Of a DNA stretch of 64,000 bases, positions 34,142-46,199 are shown piece by piece. Source of the stretch: Vitis vinifera (lineage: Eukaryota > Streptophyta > Magnoliopsida > Vitales > Vitaceae); NCBI RefSeq assembly GCF_030704535.1, contig NC_081823.1:25053501-25117500 (forward strand), in the 5' to 3' direction. A program made the translations under genes and the position numbers. Under the pieces are notes generated by a model, which was not told where the DNA came from, did no database searches, and saw only the letters and a program-made list of their open reading frames with translations. The stretch's first letter is position 1, and every line of letters begins with the position of its first letter.

Positions 34142-37100
34142 CTAGTGTGGGTTGCGGTTAAGCAATCCTTGAAATGATAGGTAAAGATCCTTGTTATCTG
34201 TCCCAAATATCTCTTCTGCTTTCCTTAAAGTTTCCTGAAATAGACGACATATAAACATGTTGATTTAGTCTTCAAAGCACAACATACTAACTGCATCAAT
34301 CTAAAAAATAGCTGAAGACTTTAACCACTATTTACCTCTCGTGATTGCTTTTGAGCATTTAATTCCTTAATGTTAGCTAGAAACGCACTGAACTGTTCAT
34401 AGGACAGACGGCTCCTGGATTACAAATTTATCCAAAACATAGTTTGTTAAGAAGCCCAGTACTACAGATAAAAAGCAGTAAATATGTCAATTGAGCATTT
34501 GGATCTTGCCTGGCTTGACGGAAGAACTCCTTGCCATCAATTCGAGGAGTTCGTGCTGAAAAAGGAAAACACAGCAGAAGTACATTAGATAGGGAAAGGA
34601 ATATTAAAAATGCGAGGAAGGAACAAGCTATGTAGGAGAATACAATCAATCATAACTGACCAAACTACAGATATTGATTTTTGAAAACTTCGCCTTGTCG
34701 GTTTGCAGGACATGCAGTAATTCACAAAATAATTATAATTCTTAAAATTGAACTGAATAGTAATAACTTTTCTGAACCTGGTAGGGGACGTGCACGAGGG
34801 GGAGAGTTAGCTGCAGATGACTGCTGACTCGAGGGATACCAAGACGATAGTGCACCCCGTCCATCATATTGGGATTTTGTGGGAGATGTGGCACCAGAAG
34901 TTTTATTTGGAGATGCTACAGCAGAATAACCTCTTGGGGACCCACCTGTGGAAAAGATTTTTGGGGTTCCACTTGGAGTGAAGCGAGGTGTGATATATGG
35001 GGTCACAGAAAATCTTTGCACTGCAAGCCTCGAAGCTGCAGGCCAAACAATCAGCTTAATATTCAATATAGACAAGAAGTATAATGTGCATGAATAAAGC
35101 TCAACAAAAAGAAGACACGGGTTCAAATACCTTCATCAGTAGAGTTTCTATATTCTGTAAAGCCACTAAGAGGTTGATTCACCACATAGCCATTTGTTCC
35201 ATCATCTATTATGTTAAAAATGTCAATTGACCATCAAAAGCAGGCAATATAAAAAAACTATGTTCCAAGAATGCAGACAAGAGACAGGTATAAATCATCA
35301 CATTATAACAAAACACAGATTCAGTGGAGTGCTCAACAAGATTACAAGTACCTATATCAGGATAGGCCTTAGGAATTGATTGGTCACAGGTCCCAATATC
35401 AACAGTCTCAGTTTGCTGTTGTAACAAAAACATAATAACTAATTAGTTTTCTAATGAAAATCCCAGTCAGAACAGAAGGCCTCTAAGAACCATACAGAAA
35501 TTTTTATGGCGGAAGAACAGAAAAAAAGTTTTCAGAAGGAAAATGAACAAAATTTGGAAAACATGGAATCCTTACAGATGAATTATCATCACTTAGTGAC
35601 TGCATCAGTTGCCTCTTGAATGTCTCCAACTAATATTTAAAAATTAAAAAATTACATGTTAGTTTTGTTCCAAAGAAATATCATAAGCACTAAAAAATAA
35701 GAGATGGTATCAGCACTACAGAAAATTGGTAGTAGCATACAAAAAGACTACAATAATCTTTGTAACAAAAGAAGGGAATGAAACAGGGAGATACAGAGGG
35801 GTGATAGTAACTACAAATTGTTTAGAAAAGATATACCCTCTTTGGAAGTATAAAACTAGGCTTCAAGGACCACAGCTTGTTGTTCAAGGGAAATAAATAT
35901 GTTCTTGTCAGTTTTTGAGTCCTTCAGTTGCAGTATTTGGAGTTCTATATTTGCTAGTGACACAGGAAAACACATCATACCGTCTATGATGACTTAGGTG
36001 AGCCACAGTTCAAGAAACTATGTGATTTGTTGGAGTGTACCATGGTGGAAGAATGTGATGCACGAAAACACATCATACTGTCTATGATGACTTAGGTGAG
36101 CCACAGTTCAATGAAGTATTGTGATTTGTTGGAGCCTACCATGGTGGAAGAATGGTTTTAGAATTTCAAGGTAAGGTATTGACTGGATATCTCATCATAA
36201 AAAAACAAAAATCCACTCAAAGTAGGTTCCTCGGTTATCAAAAAAATCCACTCAAAGTAATAAAACAAAAGGTCAAAGATAGACCTATATCAGGTCTTAA
36301 GAATGGTTTGTTGAACTTTTGGCACTCACCAAATAGTCAGCCTTGATTTCTTTTTCAAGATAGTGTTAAGATTAAAGAAAGTACAAGTCAAATTTGAGCA
36401 TGTACATGGACAAATAAGAATCTAGAAGAAGTGAAAGAACCATCACCATATTAAAATTGAGTAAAAGATTTTAAATCATGAAATTGTCAAATTCCATCCA
36501 AAGTTGATATCATCATACTAAAAAGGGTGACTTCTAAGCTACAAGAGAAGGAGAGGAGAGAATGTCGTAATTTAAAAATAACATAGAAGATCCTTAACCC
36601 GAGGGTTTCCGCCTCTAGTGAGCTCTACAAGGTTAAATTTTGATTGTTATTGCTTGGTTAACAAAGAACAACTTTGAATTGGAGAAATGCCTAGAGATCA
36701 ATGCAATATGGTGCTAAGAGCTTTTTCTAAACCAAAGAGAGAAGGTATAGCATCGAGGTGGGGAAACAAAATCTTTTTAGAAGGTTTTTGCAAGCAAAGC
36801 TATAAGTCTTTTTGATTTATAGGTTGAGAGTGACTCCACTATTTTTATTTCATGGATGACCAAAAGAAATGGGTATGTAAAATGGAAACATGATCTATGA
36901 CTTCACTAGATCATTGACATCACCAATGACTTGAGTTGTATCTCCAAGGCATCACATTTATTCAATAAGAGCTTCTAGATGTGTTTGTAGTTTTACCAAA
37001 AGAATTTTTTATTTTAAAAAAAAAAAAGTTTATATGAAAGCCAAGATAATGTTGCTTCTTGTAGAAGAACTTTTTTATCTTATGCAGGAAGTTGTTTAAT

Positions 37101-40100
37101 ATTTTTTTTTTTTTTTTTTGATAGGAAACGACAAAGGAATATATTAATAGAAAAAATAAGTACATGAAAAGGATGAGAAATCCTCCCACCAAAGAAAACT
37201 AAACTACAAGAATACGAAAAAAAATACAATGTAATAACGAACAAACTCTCTAGACTAGACCAACCCTAAGGAATTACACGCCGCTAGTCAATCAAGTTGT
37301 AACACAATAAGGGGAGTCCCCTTAAAGACCTTGGAACAAAAAGCCCAAAGAGAAGCAAGGAAATGAATAGAATCCCAAAGATTCTCTGAATTCCTTGTTT
37401 TATCCTCAAAAATCTTCGCGTTTCTTTCCCGCCACACAACCCAAATTATAGCTATGCACACAGCTTGCCACAAAATTGTCCCTCTCTTAGATGAACCAAA
37501 ACCATTGTAATTGATGGACAACATATCAGAAATGCTCCTCAGGGGAACCTAATCCGTCTTGGCTAACTGAAATAATGTGTCCTAACCCCATCATCAAAGA
37601 ACAATGTATTGTTTAATATTTAATTTTTTGATAGGTAGGTAGTTTTATATTTAACCAAACTTTACTATACTAAGATTGTCTCTTTGAGATTATGCTTTGG
37701 CATCAGCTTCAACTTCTAACAAAAACCAAAAACAATAGGTTACCTAAATGAGGCCAAAATATTCTTTGTAGTGGACATGATACAACCAAACCGCTCACTC
37801 GCCCTACAGTGCAACATGGTTTAGGATTGTATTTGGTTCCGCTACTTGTTTTGCTTCCTTAGAAGAAATGTCCTTTTCATTTTTTATTAGGTTTTTGTAA
37901 AGCTTAAAAGGATATCCCACACTTCTTGCACTTATTGATTTCAATGCAATGACTTAATTTGTTTTGAATCATAAAAGAATAAAGGAGATCCATAGCAGCA
38001 AGGAAGGCAAATTATCATAATTTACCTGATGGAATATGGTGATATAATAATGTACACTGATGGAAATCTAAGAATTTTATATATATATATATTGATAGGA
38101 AAATAGAAAACTATATCAAGAGGCACCTTACAAATCTAATAATATATTCTCTCCTTCACATTTTGGGACAACAGAAGGGGCGCTGATGTAGGACAACAAA
38201 AGAGGAACAAGGAATAAAGTTTATAGTGGAGAAAAAATTTAAAAAAATAAATAAAAAAGTAGAGAAAAAGAAGAAACATCGAAGAAAAAAATGGAAACCT
38301 TAGAGTTTCACTAAAGTCTTTTACGAATCTCACCTAGAAGAAAATCAATGGAGTCTCATCATTGAGGATTGCAACATTTGTAATGAAAAAAACATAACAT
38401 TATTAATATCAATCAATTCATTCCTTTGATTTACATCAATTAGCCTTATTTATAGGCTTCTCTAAGAAATCAAAAGTTTACTAAGATTCTAATAACCTAT
38501 TATGACTCTAATTCTAATTATAACATCCAAAGTCTACTAGGATTCTAATAACCTATTATAACTCTAATTCTAATTATAACATCCAACAAACACTAATCCT
38601 AATTTAATTCCAATTAATTCTAATTTAATTCTAAGTAATACTAATCTGACTCTAATTGCAACTAATACAAATTCCTTTTCTTGATGTATATCTTAGAGAA
38701 TCAGCCTCATCAGACACCCTCTCTAAGGCTAAGGCTGGAAATAATCCACCAAACTCACCAATTTGCTCAAATTAAAAGGGTTCAATTGAGAATTTTATGA
38801 ATCACTTGAACTTGACCTATAGATAAGTGAACTGGATCCAGACTAGGCTTTCCCCACGCAATTGCATTGAAAATAATGTTTTTAATATTTACAGGATGAT
38901 CAGAGCCTGAAACACCTAATTCTTAGTTTGCATAAAATGACATGATAATAAACACATCACTAACAGGATGAGCAATTTCTTTTAACAATAACATGACTGA
39001 TTGCCAATGCTAACTATCATCCACAAAAAACAAAACTAGCTTTAATTAGGGAGTTTTCTTGGAATGACAAAAAATTGCTTAATAGCATCATCTTCTTCTT
39101 ACTTCTCCTTTGCCCTCATTTATCTTTCATATTGTTTCTTGTCCTTTTCCCTTCTTCAATTCCTATGTCAGCTCAAGCCGAATATTGTTAGCATGATTGT
39201 ACACTACCTTCACACCACACAATCTGCAATCAAGAGGATCCAAAGACTGCTTTGAACCCTTTCTCTTGATAAGCATCTTTCTACCTTCTCCAGTTCCTAC
39301 CCATCTAACAAATTAACAATCATCTTTTCTTAATCTTAACATGATCTTCTTCTTTCAAATTCACAGGGCCAAGCATCATCATTTCTAACTTCTACAGTTC
39401 TGTCCATGGCTACTGTTATTGCATGTTTCACTCTAGATTGCAGCCCTACTCTGTACAAGGCACGTTACCTGAAGTTGGTGAATCTAAAAATTGCCTTAAA
39501 TTGGGGGGTTTTTTCTTTCTCTATCCCAGTTTCATTTATCTGCTTTAAGCCTGTTGCACGTTGAAAGAACGTTTTGTGACAAGAAACTAGCTTCCAAACC
39601 ACATGCTTTCTACGAATGTGCATAATACTTCAGCTTATCCACACATTATTAGAAAAATGATCAAACGTGCTTCTTTTAGTGCTGGGCAGCACTTTAAGCA
39701 CCTGAATGCAAACATAAGGGTTTTCCAAGATTTCAATATTCTGTACAAAGAATCAGCTTCCAGCAATTATATCCTGTTGTAGCTCAATTTTTCTGGCATG
39801 CATCTTCCAACACTCATAAAACATTTAATGGAGGACAACATGAACTTGTAGTTTTCCTCTTCTAACTTCATTTCTACCAAGACCAAAGTCATCACAGGTT
39901 TATGGATGCTAAAATTTATAACTTTTGAGGAGACCATACCCAATAATTGATAAATATTTCAGTTTGCATGTTAAAGGTTGACAAAAAACCATAGCACTTA
40001 AAATTGTGTATCTGTGTTTCCTAAGTAGCAATTTTTTTTTCTCTCTGAAACAGACTGTTTACTATATCAGAAGGCAAGAGGGATGATAGAAATCAAAAGT

Positions 40101-41830
40101 TTCAGGCACGAGAACTAGATTTAGATACATTTTGAACTCATAAGAACAGCTAATCTAAAGGACAATAAAAAGAATAATGCTTTACAAAGTTCAAGGTCAG
40201 AAGCCTATTTTTATTATAGACATATGCATACATCTATAAAGAGAGATAAAAGAATTTAGCAATCAAGAAAATCAAATTTAATAACATTATTTTAGAGTAT
40301 GTGAGCCTAAAATCTCATCCAAATCATTTTCAATGGAATTTTCAAAAGCCTACAGTTGTGAAAGGTGAAATCCCACCTTAGCCAGATCACGGCCCATTTT
40401 CTTTGCAGTCATCGCCAATGAGTCTCGCTCCTTTGAAAGCCTTGTCTTCAATTGAAAACAATAATAAACAACAACAAATCAACAATCATAAGAAGAAAAG
40501 AGAATTAATGCTCCACAAGGTCACTGAGAAGATCTAATGAAAAAGAAGGAATTTTATAAATTTATATCACTTTGAATTAAATAAAAAAAAAAAAATCAGC
40601 ATTCAGGGCTCAAAACAACAAAAAATCCTCTACACAACCATTTGATAATTTGATTCAACTTAATTGAGCCTCTCATTTGTTGAATACCAGAACAACATGA
40701 ATCACAAGATTCAAATTTTCAATTTTGTCTTATTTTTCTCAGTTTTCTCAGCAATTCAACAAAAAAAGTAAAACAACATAAATCGAAGAAAAAAAATCTA
40801 AATTTTCTATTTGGTTGCTGAGAAAAATGGAGTAAGCAATAAACAAATTAAATTATAGAATCATACATTTTCCATCATTTGAACATAACAAAGGCAAAAA
40901 CCTCCACTCAACTGGACCAAACCAAATTATTGTTTTAAATTGATTTAAGGTTTTCCCATTTTGTAGAAACCAAACTAACCTAAACAAAAAAATTCAAATT
41001 TTCATTTGTTTCCTTTTCCTCGGCTTTCTTAGCAACCAAACAGAGAGTTAAACACAAATCACCAGAAAAAGTAAAAAAAAAATTCATTTGGTCCACCTTT
41101 CCATCATTATGGAACTTAACATAACCCAACTGAATTGTCATTTTAATTGATTTCAGATTTTAATTTCCACTTGTATAGATCAAAATAACCTAAACCATAA
41201 AAATTTCAAAAAAAATTAATATTTTACTTCTGTTCTACACTTTTCCCAGCAACCAAACAGAGGATAAAACACAAAATCGGTAAAAAAGAAAGAATTGTTA
41301 TCTTTTGGATGCGGAAATATTCAGTGAATTCAAGCATTCGTCAATTATTTGGGAAGCTGACAAAATAAAAAGTTTCAATCAACTAAACCCAACTCAACTA
41401 TTTGTTTAACTAATTTAATCTCTCTTTTTTTTCAATTGTTATAAAACCCAAAATAACCCAACCATAAAAATTCAAGCTTCAATTTTCTGTTTCCTATTCC
41501 TCCATTTTTCTCGCAAACCAAACAACCTCAGATACATACATTTTCGTCGATAACCATCTTCAACCGCGACTCGCTCTCCTGATACGCCCTCTCAAGTTGC
41601 GACACCTTCTCTTCAAGATCAAACGCCACCCGATCCTTCTCATACATCATCTGCCGCAGCCTACCAACCTCCGACTCCAGCTTCGATACGCGCGATGCGA
41701 TCGCCATGGATGTGATCTTCCGAGCCAGATCCAGCTGATCGTACGGGTCAGTCGGAATCACAGCTAATATGTCATCCGTTATATTGAAGTCCGGCCCACT
41801 TCCGGAGTTGTAATTGCTGTTCTGCGACAT
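34142..41830 (-). CDS. At4g15545/NAIP-family coiled-coil protein, nine exons
   Basis: Family members in Arabidopsis (At4g15545 and relatives) are described as NAI2-interacting proteins linked to ER-body and related ER-derived compartments; that role is from the family, not from this sequence. Exons: 41830-41540, 40445-40377, 35629-35576, 35415-35352, 35205-35131, 35035-34778, 34555-34510, 34414-34336 and 34234-34142. They join in phase to 342 aa. The start MSQNSNYNSG is followed by a helix-rich coiled coil (about 35-125: LARKITSMAIASRVSKLESE, then RLSKERDSLAMTAKK). A Ser/Pro-rich middle comes next (RFSVTPYITPRFTPSG, SSQQSSAANSPPRARPLP), then a conserved tail (TPRIDGKEFFRQARSRLSYE, NAQKQSRE, DLYLSFQGLLNR). 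Intron 2 is 4.7 kb and full of repeats. Intron 7 has a GC donor. No signal peptide or membrane segment was seen. Confidence 0.88.
34415..34509 (-). other. GC-AG intron (intron 7 of the NAIP-like gene)
   Basis: The frame across exons 7 and 8 (FFRQA-R-SRLSYEQ) needs a cut at CAG|GCAAGATCC with acceptor AATCCAG|. The donor is GC, not GT, in the AG|GCAAG context usual for this rare class. Confidence 0.75.
35966..36155. repeat. Tandem duplication of about 90 bp
   Basis: 35966-36055 and 36064-36155 share GAAAACACATCATAC, TCTATGATGACTTAGGTG, AGCCACAGTTCAA and ACCATGGTGGAAGAATG, at 98-bp spacing. Confidence 0.85.
37105..37608 (-). mobile_element. 5'-truncated L1-type LINE with 13-bp target duplication
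   Basis: The - strand frame at 37288-37524 ends a plant LINE polyprotein (IIWVVWRERNAKIFED, LWDSIHFLASLWAF). Its poly(A) tail is the T run near 37101-37118. TTGTTTAATATTT flanks both ends (37092-37104 and 37609-37621). It lies within intron 2 of the NAIP-like gene, in the same orientation as that gene. Confidence 0.85.
38340..38700 (-). repeat. Probable LTR fragment with 56-bp tandem duplication
   Basis: On the - strand this reads TGTTGGATGTTATAATTAG near 38583 and CCTATAAATAAGGC near 38455, an LTR-like promoter layout. The 56-bp unit containing GATTCTAATAACCTATTAT is repeated head to tail at 38478-38533 and 38534-38589. No target duplication was established. Confidence 0.4.
40735..41530 (-). 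repeat. Repeated intron motif around TGTTTGGTTGCTGAGAA
   Basis: Within intron 1 the word recurs on the gene's sense strand at 41025-41047 and 41241-41264, and in diverged form near 41500-41530 and 40734-40765. One copy faces the other way at 40807-40830. Flanks share AAACACA and GAAAAAGT words, suggesting dispersed copies of one small repeat. Confidence 0.6.
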
Positions 41831-42385
41831 ACCTGATTCTCCAAAATAAAAGCCCCAAAATTCCTCACAATTTCTCTCAAAACCCTAACTTCCCTCAGTC
41901 TCTTCTGAAAATTTGTTGTTCAGTTCAAAAACCCCAAATTTTCCTGTTCTTTTCACTCTCTAAGAACAAGGCCTTTGTCCAAAAATAGAAAAAAAAAAAC
42001 GCGACCTAAATTTTTCTATTATTTCACTCACTGAAACAATGAGTTTGATCAAAATTTTATATTTTTCTCGTCTCTCTCAAGTTCGGGGATAAAAAATCCA
42101 AATAGTGATTTGGGTTTCGGGAACAGAAAGGGGAATTAGATGGATTTAGGATGAAAAGCAATAAACAACTGCTTTTTTTTTCTTTCGCTTTCGTTCTCTC
42201 TGTGGGAAAATGTGTTTGAATATTTTTGTGTTGCAACTGTTGTTAGGGTTTTGAAATTTTTGGGTTTCCTTTTCCCTCCAAATGCGACTTCAAGACAATG
42301 AGCGTAAAAATAAGATCTAGAGGTGAAATATGGAATTCTCTTAGGAACACCAATGGAATTTTGAAGGCTTAGATGCCAAGGTATC
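41831..42385 (-). promoter_or_regulatory. 5' leader and promoter region of the NAIP-like gene
   Basis: Pyrimidine- and purine-rich leader sequence. AAACCCTAAC (telo-box type) occurs at about 41880 on the + strand and its inverse GTTAGGGTTTT at about 42243. Such boxes are common near plant housekeeping promoters. The transcription start is not determined. Confidence 0.4.
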
Positions 42386-42885
42386 AAACTTCAAGTTTTA
42401 TCCTTTTTTTTTTCTCTCTTTTTAAGGTTACGAATTGATTCTTCAATTCTTATGTATAATAAGAAAAAATATTTTCTTATATTTAAATATTATAAAAATA
42501 GATTAAAAAATATTTAACTAGATAAAAAAAAAAAGGTATTAACAAATTTTACCCTTCATTGTTAAGACTTATGAAAAATATGGCATTGTTTTGATAATTA
42601 TTTTTTAAAATAGTTTTAAAAAATAATTTTTTAAAATTGTTATTTAATGTTTTATAAAATAAATGTTTGTTTTAAATCTAAAATATTTTTAACATGTTTT
42701 TAAATATGTTTTAAAAATAATTTTCCTGTTTACAGTTTTAGTTTTAATCATTATACATATTTATGTAATTAATTTTTTAAATAGTTTTTAAAAAACAAAT
42801 TAAAACAACTAAAATATTTTCTTTAAAAACAAATAGAAAATATTTTTCTAGTTATCTTTTAAAAACAAAAAAAAACAAAAAAACT
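42386..42885. other. AT-rich intergenic DNA
   Basis: Nothing beyond A/T-rich low-complexity sequence was recognised. Confidence 0.5.
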
Positions 42886-44150
42886 TGTTAGGAATTTGAG
42901 GTTAATTCAAACTATGGTAATCACCCTAGAGGGGGGGGGGGTAAATAGGGTGATGGTCTCTTTTTCACAAATTTAAACTATGCAAAAATAAGAGACAATT
43001 ATATGCAAATATATAATAAACAAAATAAACACAATTGCATATAATTTAAAAGAGTTAGGGAAGAGAGAGTGCAAACACGAGAGTTTATAGTGGTTCGGCA
43101 CTTCCTTGCCTACGTCCACTCTCCTCAACCTCCTAACCGAGTGAGGGTTCCATTATCTTGAAGCTTCAACCAAACTTCCAATCTCTTTACAATTGGATTA
43201 TGGTTCCAATTCACCCTCTTGGACTTTTGACTCCAAGCACCCTTTACACTTCTCAGGAGTTATCCCACTCTTGAACAACCTCTCAAGTGATACCCCTCAC
43301 TTGAGAAAATTCCTCTCAAAGATATACAAATAATGATCTCACAAAAATCCTAACACAAGAACTTTAAGCTCAAATGATACAAGAGAAACTAGGATTGAAT
43401 GGTGTACTAAAGATATACAGGTTTTTGAATAATAATGCACTCAAAAATACTCTTCCAAGGCTCAAATATAATCAAGAAAGATTTGGGAAGGTTTAGCTTA
43501 TCAAACAATGAAGTTTGGAGCATTTTTATAGAAGAAAAAAGTCATACTAGCCGTTGGGGGTTCGACCAGTCGAGGTAGGGGTCGACCGGTTGACTAGCCG
43601 TTAGGAAAAGTGACCGTTGGGCCTCAACCGGACCTCAACCTTGACCGAGAAGAAGAAGCCACTGGGAGAGAGAGAAACTTTTTGGCTCCCTCAACCGGTC
43701 CTCGATTGGACGAGCACAACCAGTCGACCAGTTGAACCGGTTGAGCCATTTTTTTGGCTTAACACTCAACATTTTTCAACTTAAAACCTTTTAACACAAG
43801 TTTGAAAATCATTTAACACAAGGTTTTAGTTGAAAACATGAAATCATCCAATTCTTAAGATATTTAAAACAATATTACTCTTGGATGATTTTGGTGCATA
43901 AATAAAGAATGAAATGCATGAAAGTCCTAGTGCACCAACAACCTTACAAAGAGATCTTAAGAAGTTTTGGTCTTGAAAAACTCTTCTCTTTGAGGTGGTC
44001 TTTTTCTTCATGATTTCTCCTAAACTTGATTTGTCTTTGGATTGCCACTTTGGAAGTCGTCTTGCCTAATCACACTTAAAATGTAGTCATTAGTTCTAAA
44101 CTTTGTTTTGTTATCATCAAAATCAAGATTAACCAAACTTTGGTTTCACA
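42886..44150. mobile_element. Solo LTR, 1265 bp, 5-bp target duplication
   Basis: It starts TGTTAGGAATTTGAGG and ends GGTTTCACA (TGT...ACA termini). AAACT lies directly outside both ends (42881-42885 and 44151-44155). It contains a G-run near 42931-42941, TTATAGTGGTTCGGC, and repeated ACCGGT / GTCGACC words. No coding sequence or second LTR is present, so it is the product of LTR-LTR recombination. The superfamily is not determined. Confidence 0.75.
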
Positions 44151-44155
44151 AAACT

Positions 44156-44544
44156 GTTATAAAAGAAAGTTATCAAACAGACGCTATATTTCTTAATCAT
44201 TTTTCTGCCCTTAATTTTTCTATATACATCTAAGTAAAAGTTTGCTTTCATTCCTATTCCTTAAATCTTCCAATAAACGAATATAACCTTAATTTTTCAA
44301 TTTTAAGTTTAAATAATTTATTAAGTGATCACTTGGATACTTTTTGTTTTTCAATTTCAAAATTTTGTTTTCTTTTTTTCATTGAAATTTGTAACCATGA
44401 TTTTAAATAAGTTGTTTTGAACCAAATTTGTGACTAAATAACTTGATTTGGTTTTGGGATTTAGTTTGACTGAAACTTTAGGGAAGAGTATAATTTTTTT
44501 AAGATATAATACCAATATTTGATTATATTTTGATTGATCAAGAT
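44156..44544. other. AT-rich intergenic DNA
   Basis: No gene or repeat boundary was recognised. Confidence 0.5.
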
Positions 44545-45010
44545 TAGTAAGCATCCGTTTGATAGTAATTTTTAGAAGTGTTTTTAATGTAAAAAGTGTT
44601 TTTGAGAAAAATGAGTTGTTTGTCAAAATTTATGAAATACTTTTGAAAATCTGAAAAATCATTTGTAATATTAAAAAAATTACTTATAATGTTTTTTAGG
44701 AAAATACTTACTAATGATTTTTTTTATAAAGAGAAAACACTTCCATTAAAAACATTTCAAGTAAAAACACAGTCAAACGCAATTAAAAAAGCGTGTTTGA
44801 TAGTGTTTCTACTCGAAATGTTTTTAATGAAAGTGTTTTATTGGAAGTGTTTTTAAGAAAACCAATTATCAAATGTTTATTCAGAAAATATTGCAAATGA
44901 TCTTGCAATATTATAAGTTATTTATCAGATATTTAAAAGTGTTTCATAAATTTTATCAAACAACAAAATTTTTTTTTTCAAAAACACTTTTAAACTAAAA
45001 TAGCATCAAA
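44545..45010. repeat. Two adjacent MITE-like AGTGTTTTT repeats
   Basis: One unit runs from CGTTTGATAGTAATTTTTAG to ACACAGTCAAACG (about 44552-44780). The next runs from GCGTGTTTGATAGTG to ATAGCATCAAACCG (about 44791-45012). Each has inverted GTTTGATAGTG-type ends. The first is the uninterrupted counterpart of 9873-10400. Confidence 0.6.
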
Positions 45011-45200
45011 CCGACTCTAAGAGCTCATTTTACAGTTATTTTAAAAAATATTTATATTTTGGATGAAAATAAAAGATGTTTGGCAATTTTTAAAAAACAC
45101 ATTTGAAAATCGGGGAAAACCTTTAAAGTGATTTCTAGAGAATCACTTTACAGGTGTTTTTAAAAAAAAACACTTCAAAATTTTTGGAATATTCCAAAAA

Positions 45201-45344
45201 TGCCCCCAAGTGATTCCCAATACCTCCCCTTCCCTTTCACTCATGTCTCTCACTCCTTCATTCTCCTCCTCGATCACTCTCTATCCGAGACTACACAGTA
45301 GAAAAGATACTCCACTTTCATTCGACATCATTGATCTGATCAAA
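45201..45344 (+). other. Possible untranslated first exon
   Basis: A C/T-rich block, much less AT-rich than its surroundings, ends ATCAAAG|GTAACC, a fair splice donor. No downstream coding exon was found, so a gene is not established. Confidence 0.2.
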
Positions 45345-46152
45345 GGTAACCCTCTGTTCTTTTCTTGTTTTTCTTTTCCTTTTTTTTTTTAATGTTTGAT
45401 TGTCTTGAAATGTTGGTTAGGGTTTTGGGTTTTAGGATTGTTTGGTTAGGAGGAAAGTATGAGAAAATGAAATGGTTTCATTGAGTGATATTAACAAGTG
45501 CTATCAAGTATCAATAAAATCTGTAAATCCTCAAATGTTTTTACAGGAATTACTTCCAAGCCTTAATAGTTTTAGATCTATTTTTCAATAGAGCAGTCGA
45601 GTCTCATTTCCTAGTACTTCTCTCTCTAAGACTCTCATCCTATATTCTGGTTCACATATGCAATTGCTCTGTTTAGGGTTTTTGAGTTCAAGTGTTGCAG
45701 GTCCGTTTCTTTTTTAAGGAAGAAAAACTTTGTTTGGTAATATCTTGTTATTTAGAGCCTGTTTGATATGGTTGTTGTCTCATTGCTGTTTATTTGTCTT
45801 TAATTTTGTGATTTTTATTCTTCACATTAGTATTATTATTAAAAAATAAAAAAAATTCCATATGGGTACTAGAGAATCATCTCCAAGATAAAGATCCACT
45901 GCTAGCATTCTTATTTATTTATTTGCATTTAGCATTTTAGAAATGAAAATGTAGGAATAGGTCCCGCCATAATTCAAGCTTGTCCTTTCATCTTGGGATG
46001 GCAGTCCTGCTCATGAATCCTATTGTTCATTTCTATTTATGTTTTTACTTGGTGACCTTAGTGGCCTTCTCAATGTCTCTGTACCTTCATTTAACTTGAA
46101 TCATATCTATCAAGGGAGTACACAAGAGAGGAAAGACATGGAAATGAAAAGG

Positions 46153-46199
<47 letters not shown>

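Larger units (their letters stand above)
35630..40376 (-). other. Giant intron 2 of the NAIP-like gene, repeat-filled
   Basis: This 4.7-kb intron carries a direct duplication, an L1 fragment with target duplication and a probable LTR fragment (each listed separately). The rest, about 36160-37090 and 38700-40376, shows no recognised gene or repeat end. Confidence 0.75.

Noticed and set aside
34722..35126. 134-aa - strand frame as a separate gene
   Set aside because: It is exon 6 of the NAIP-like gene read through its flanking introns.
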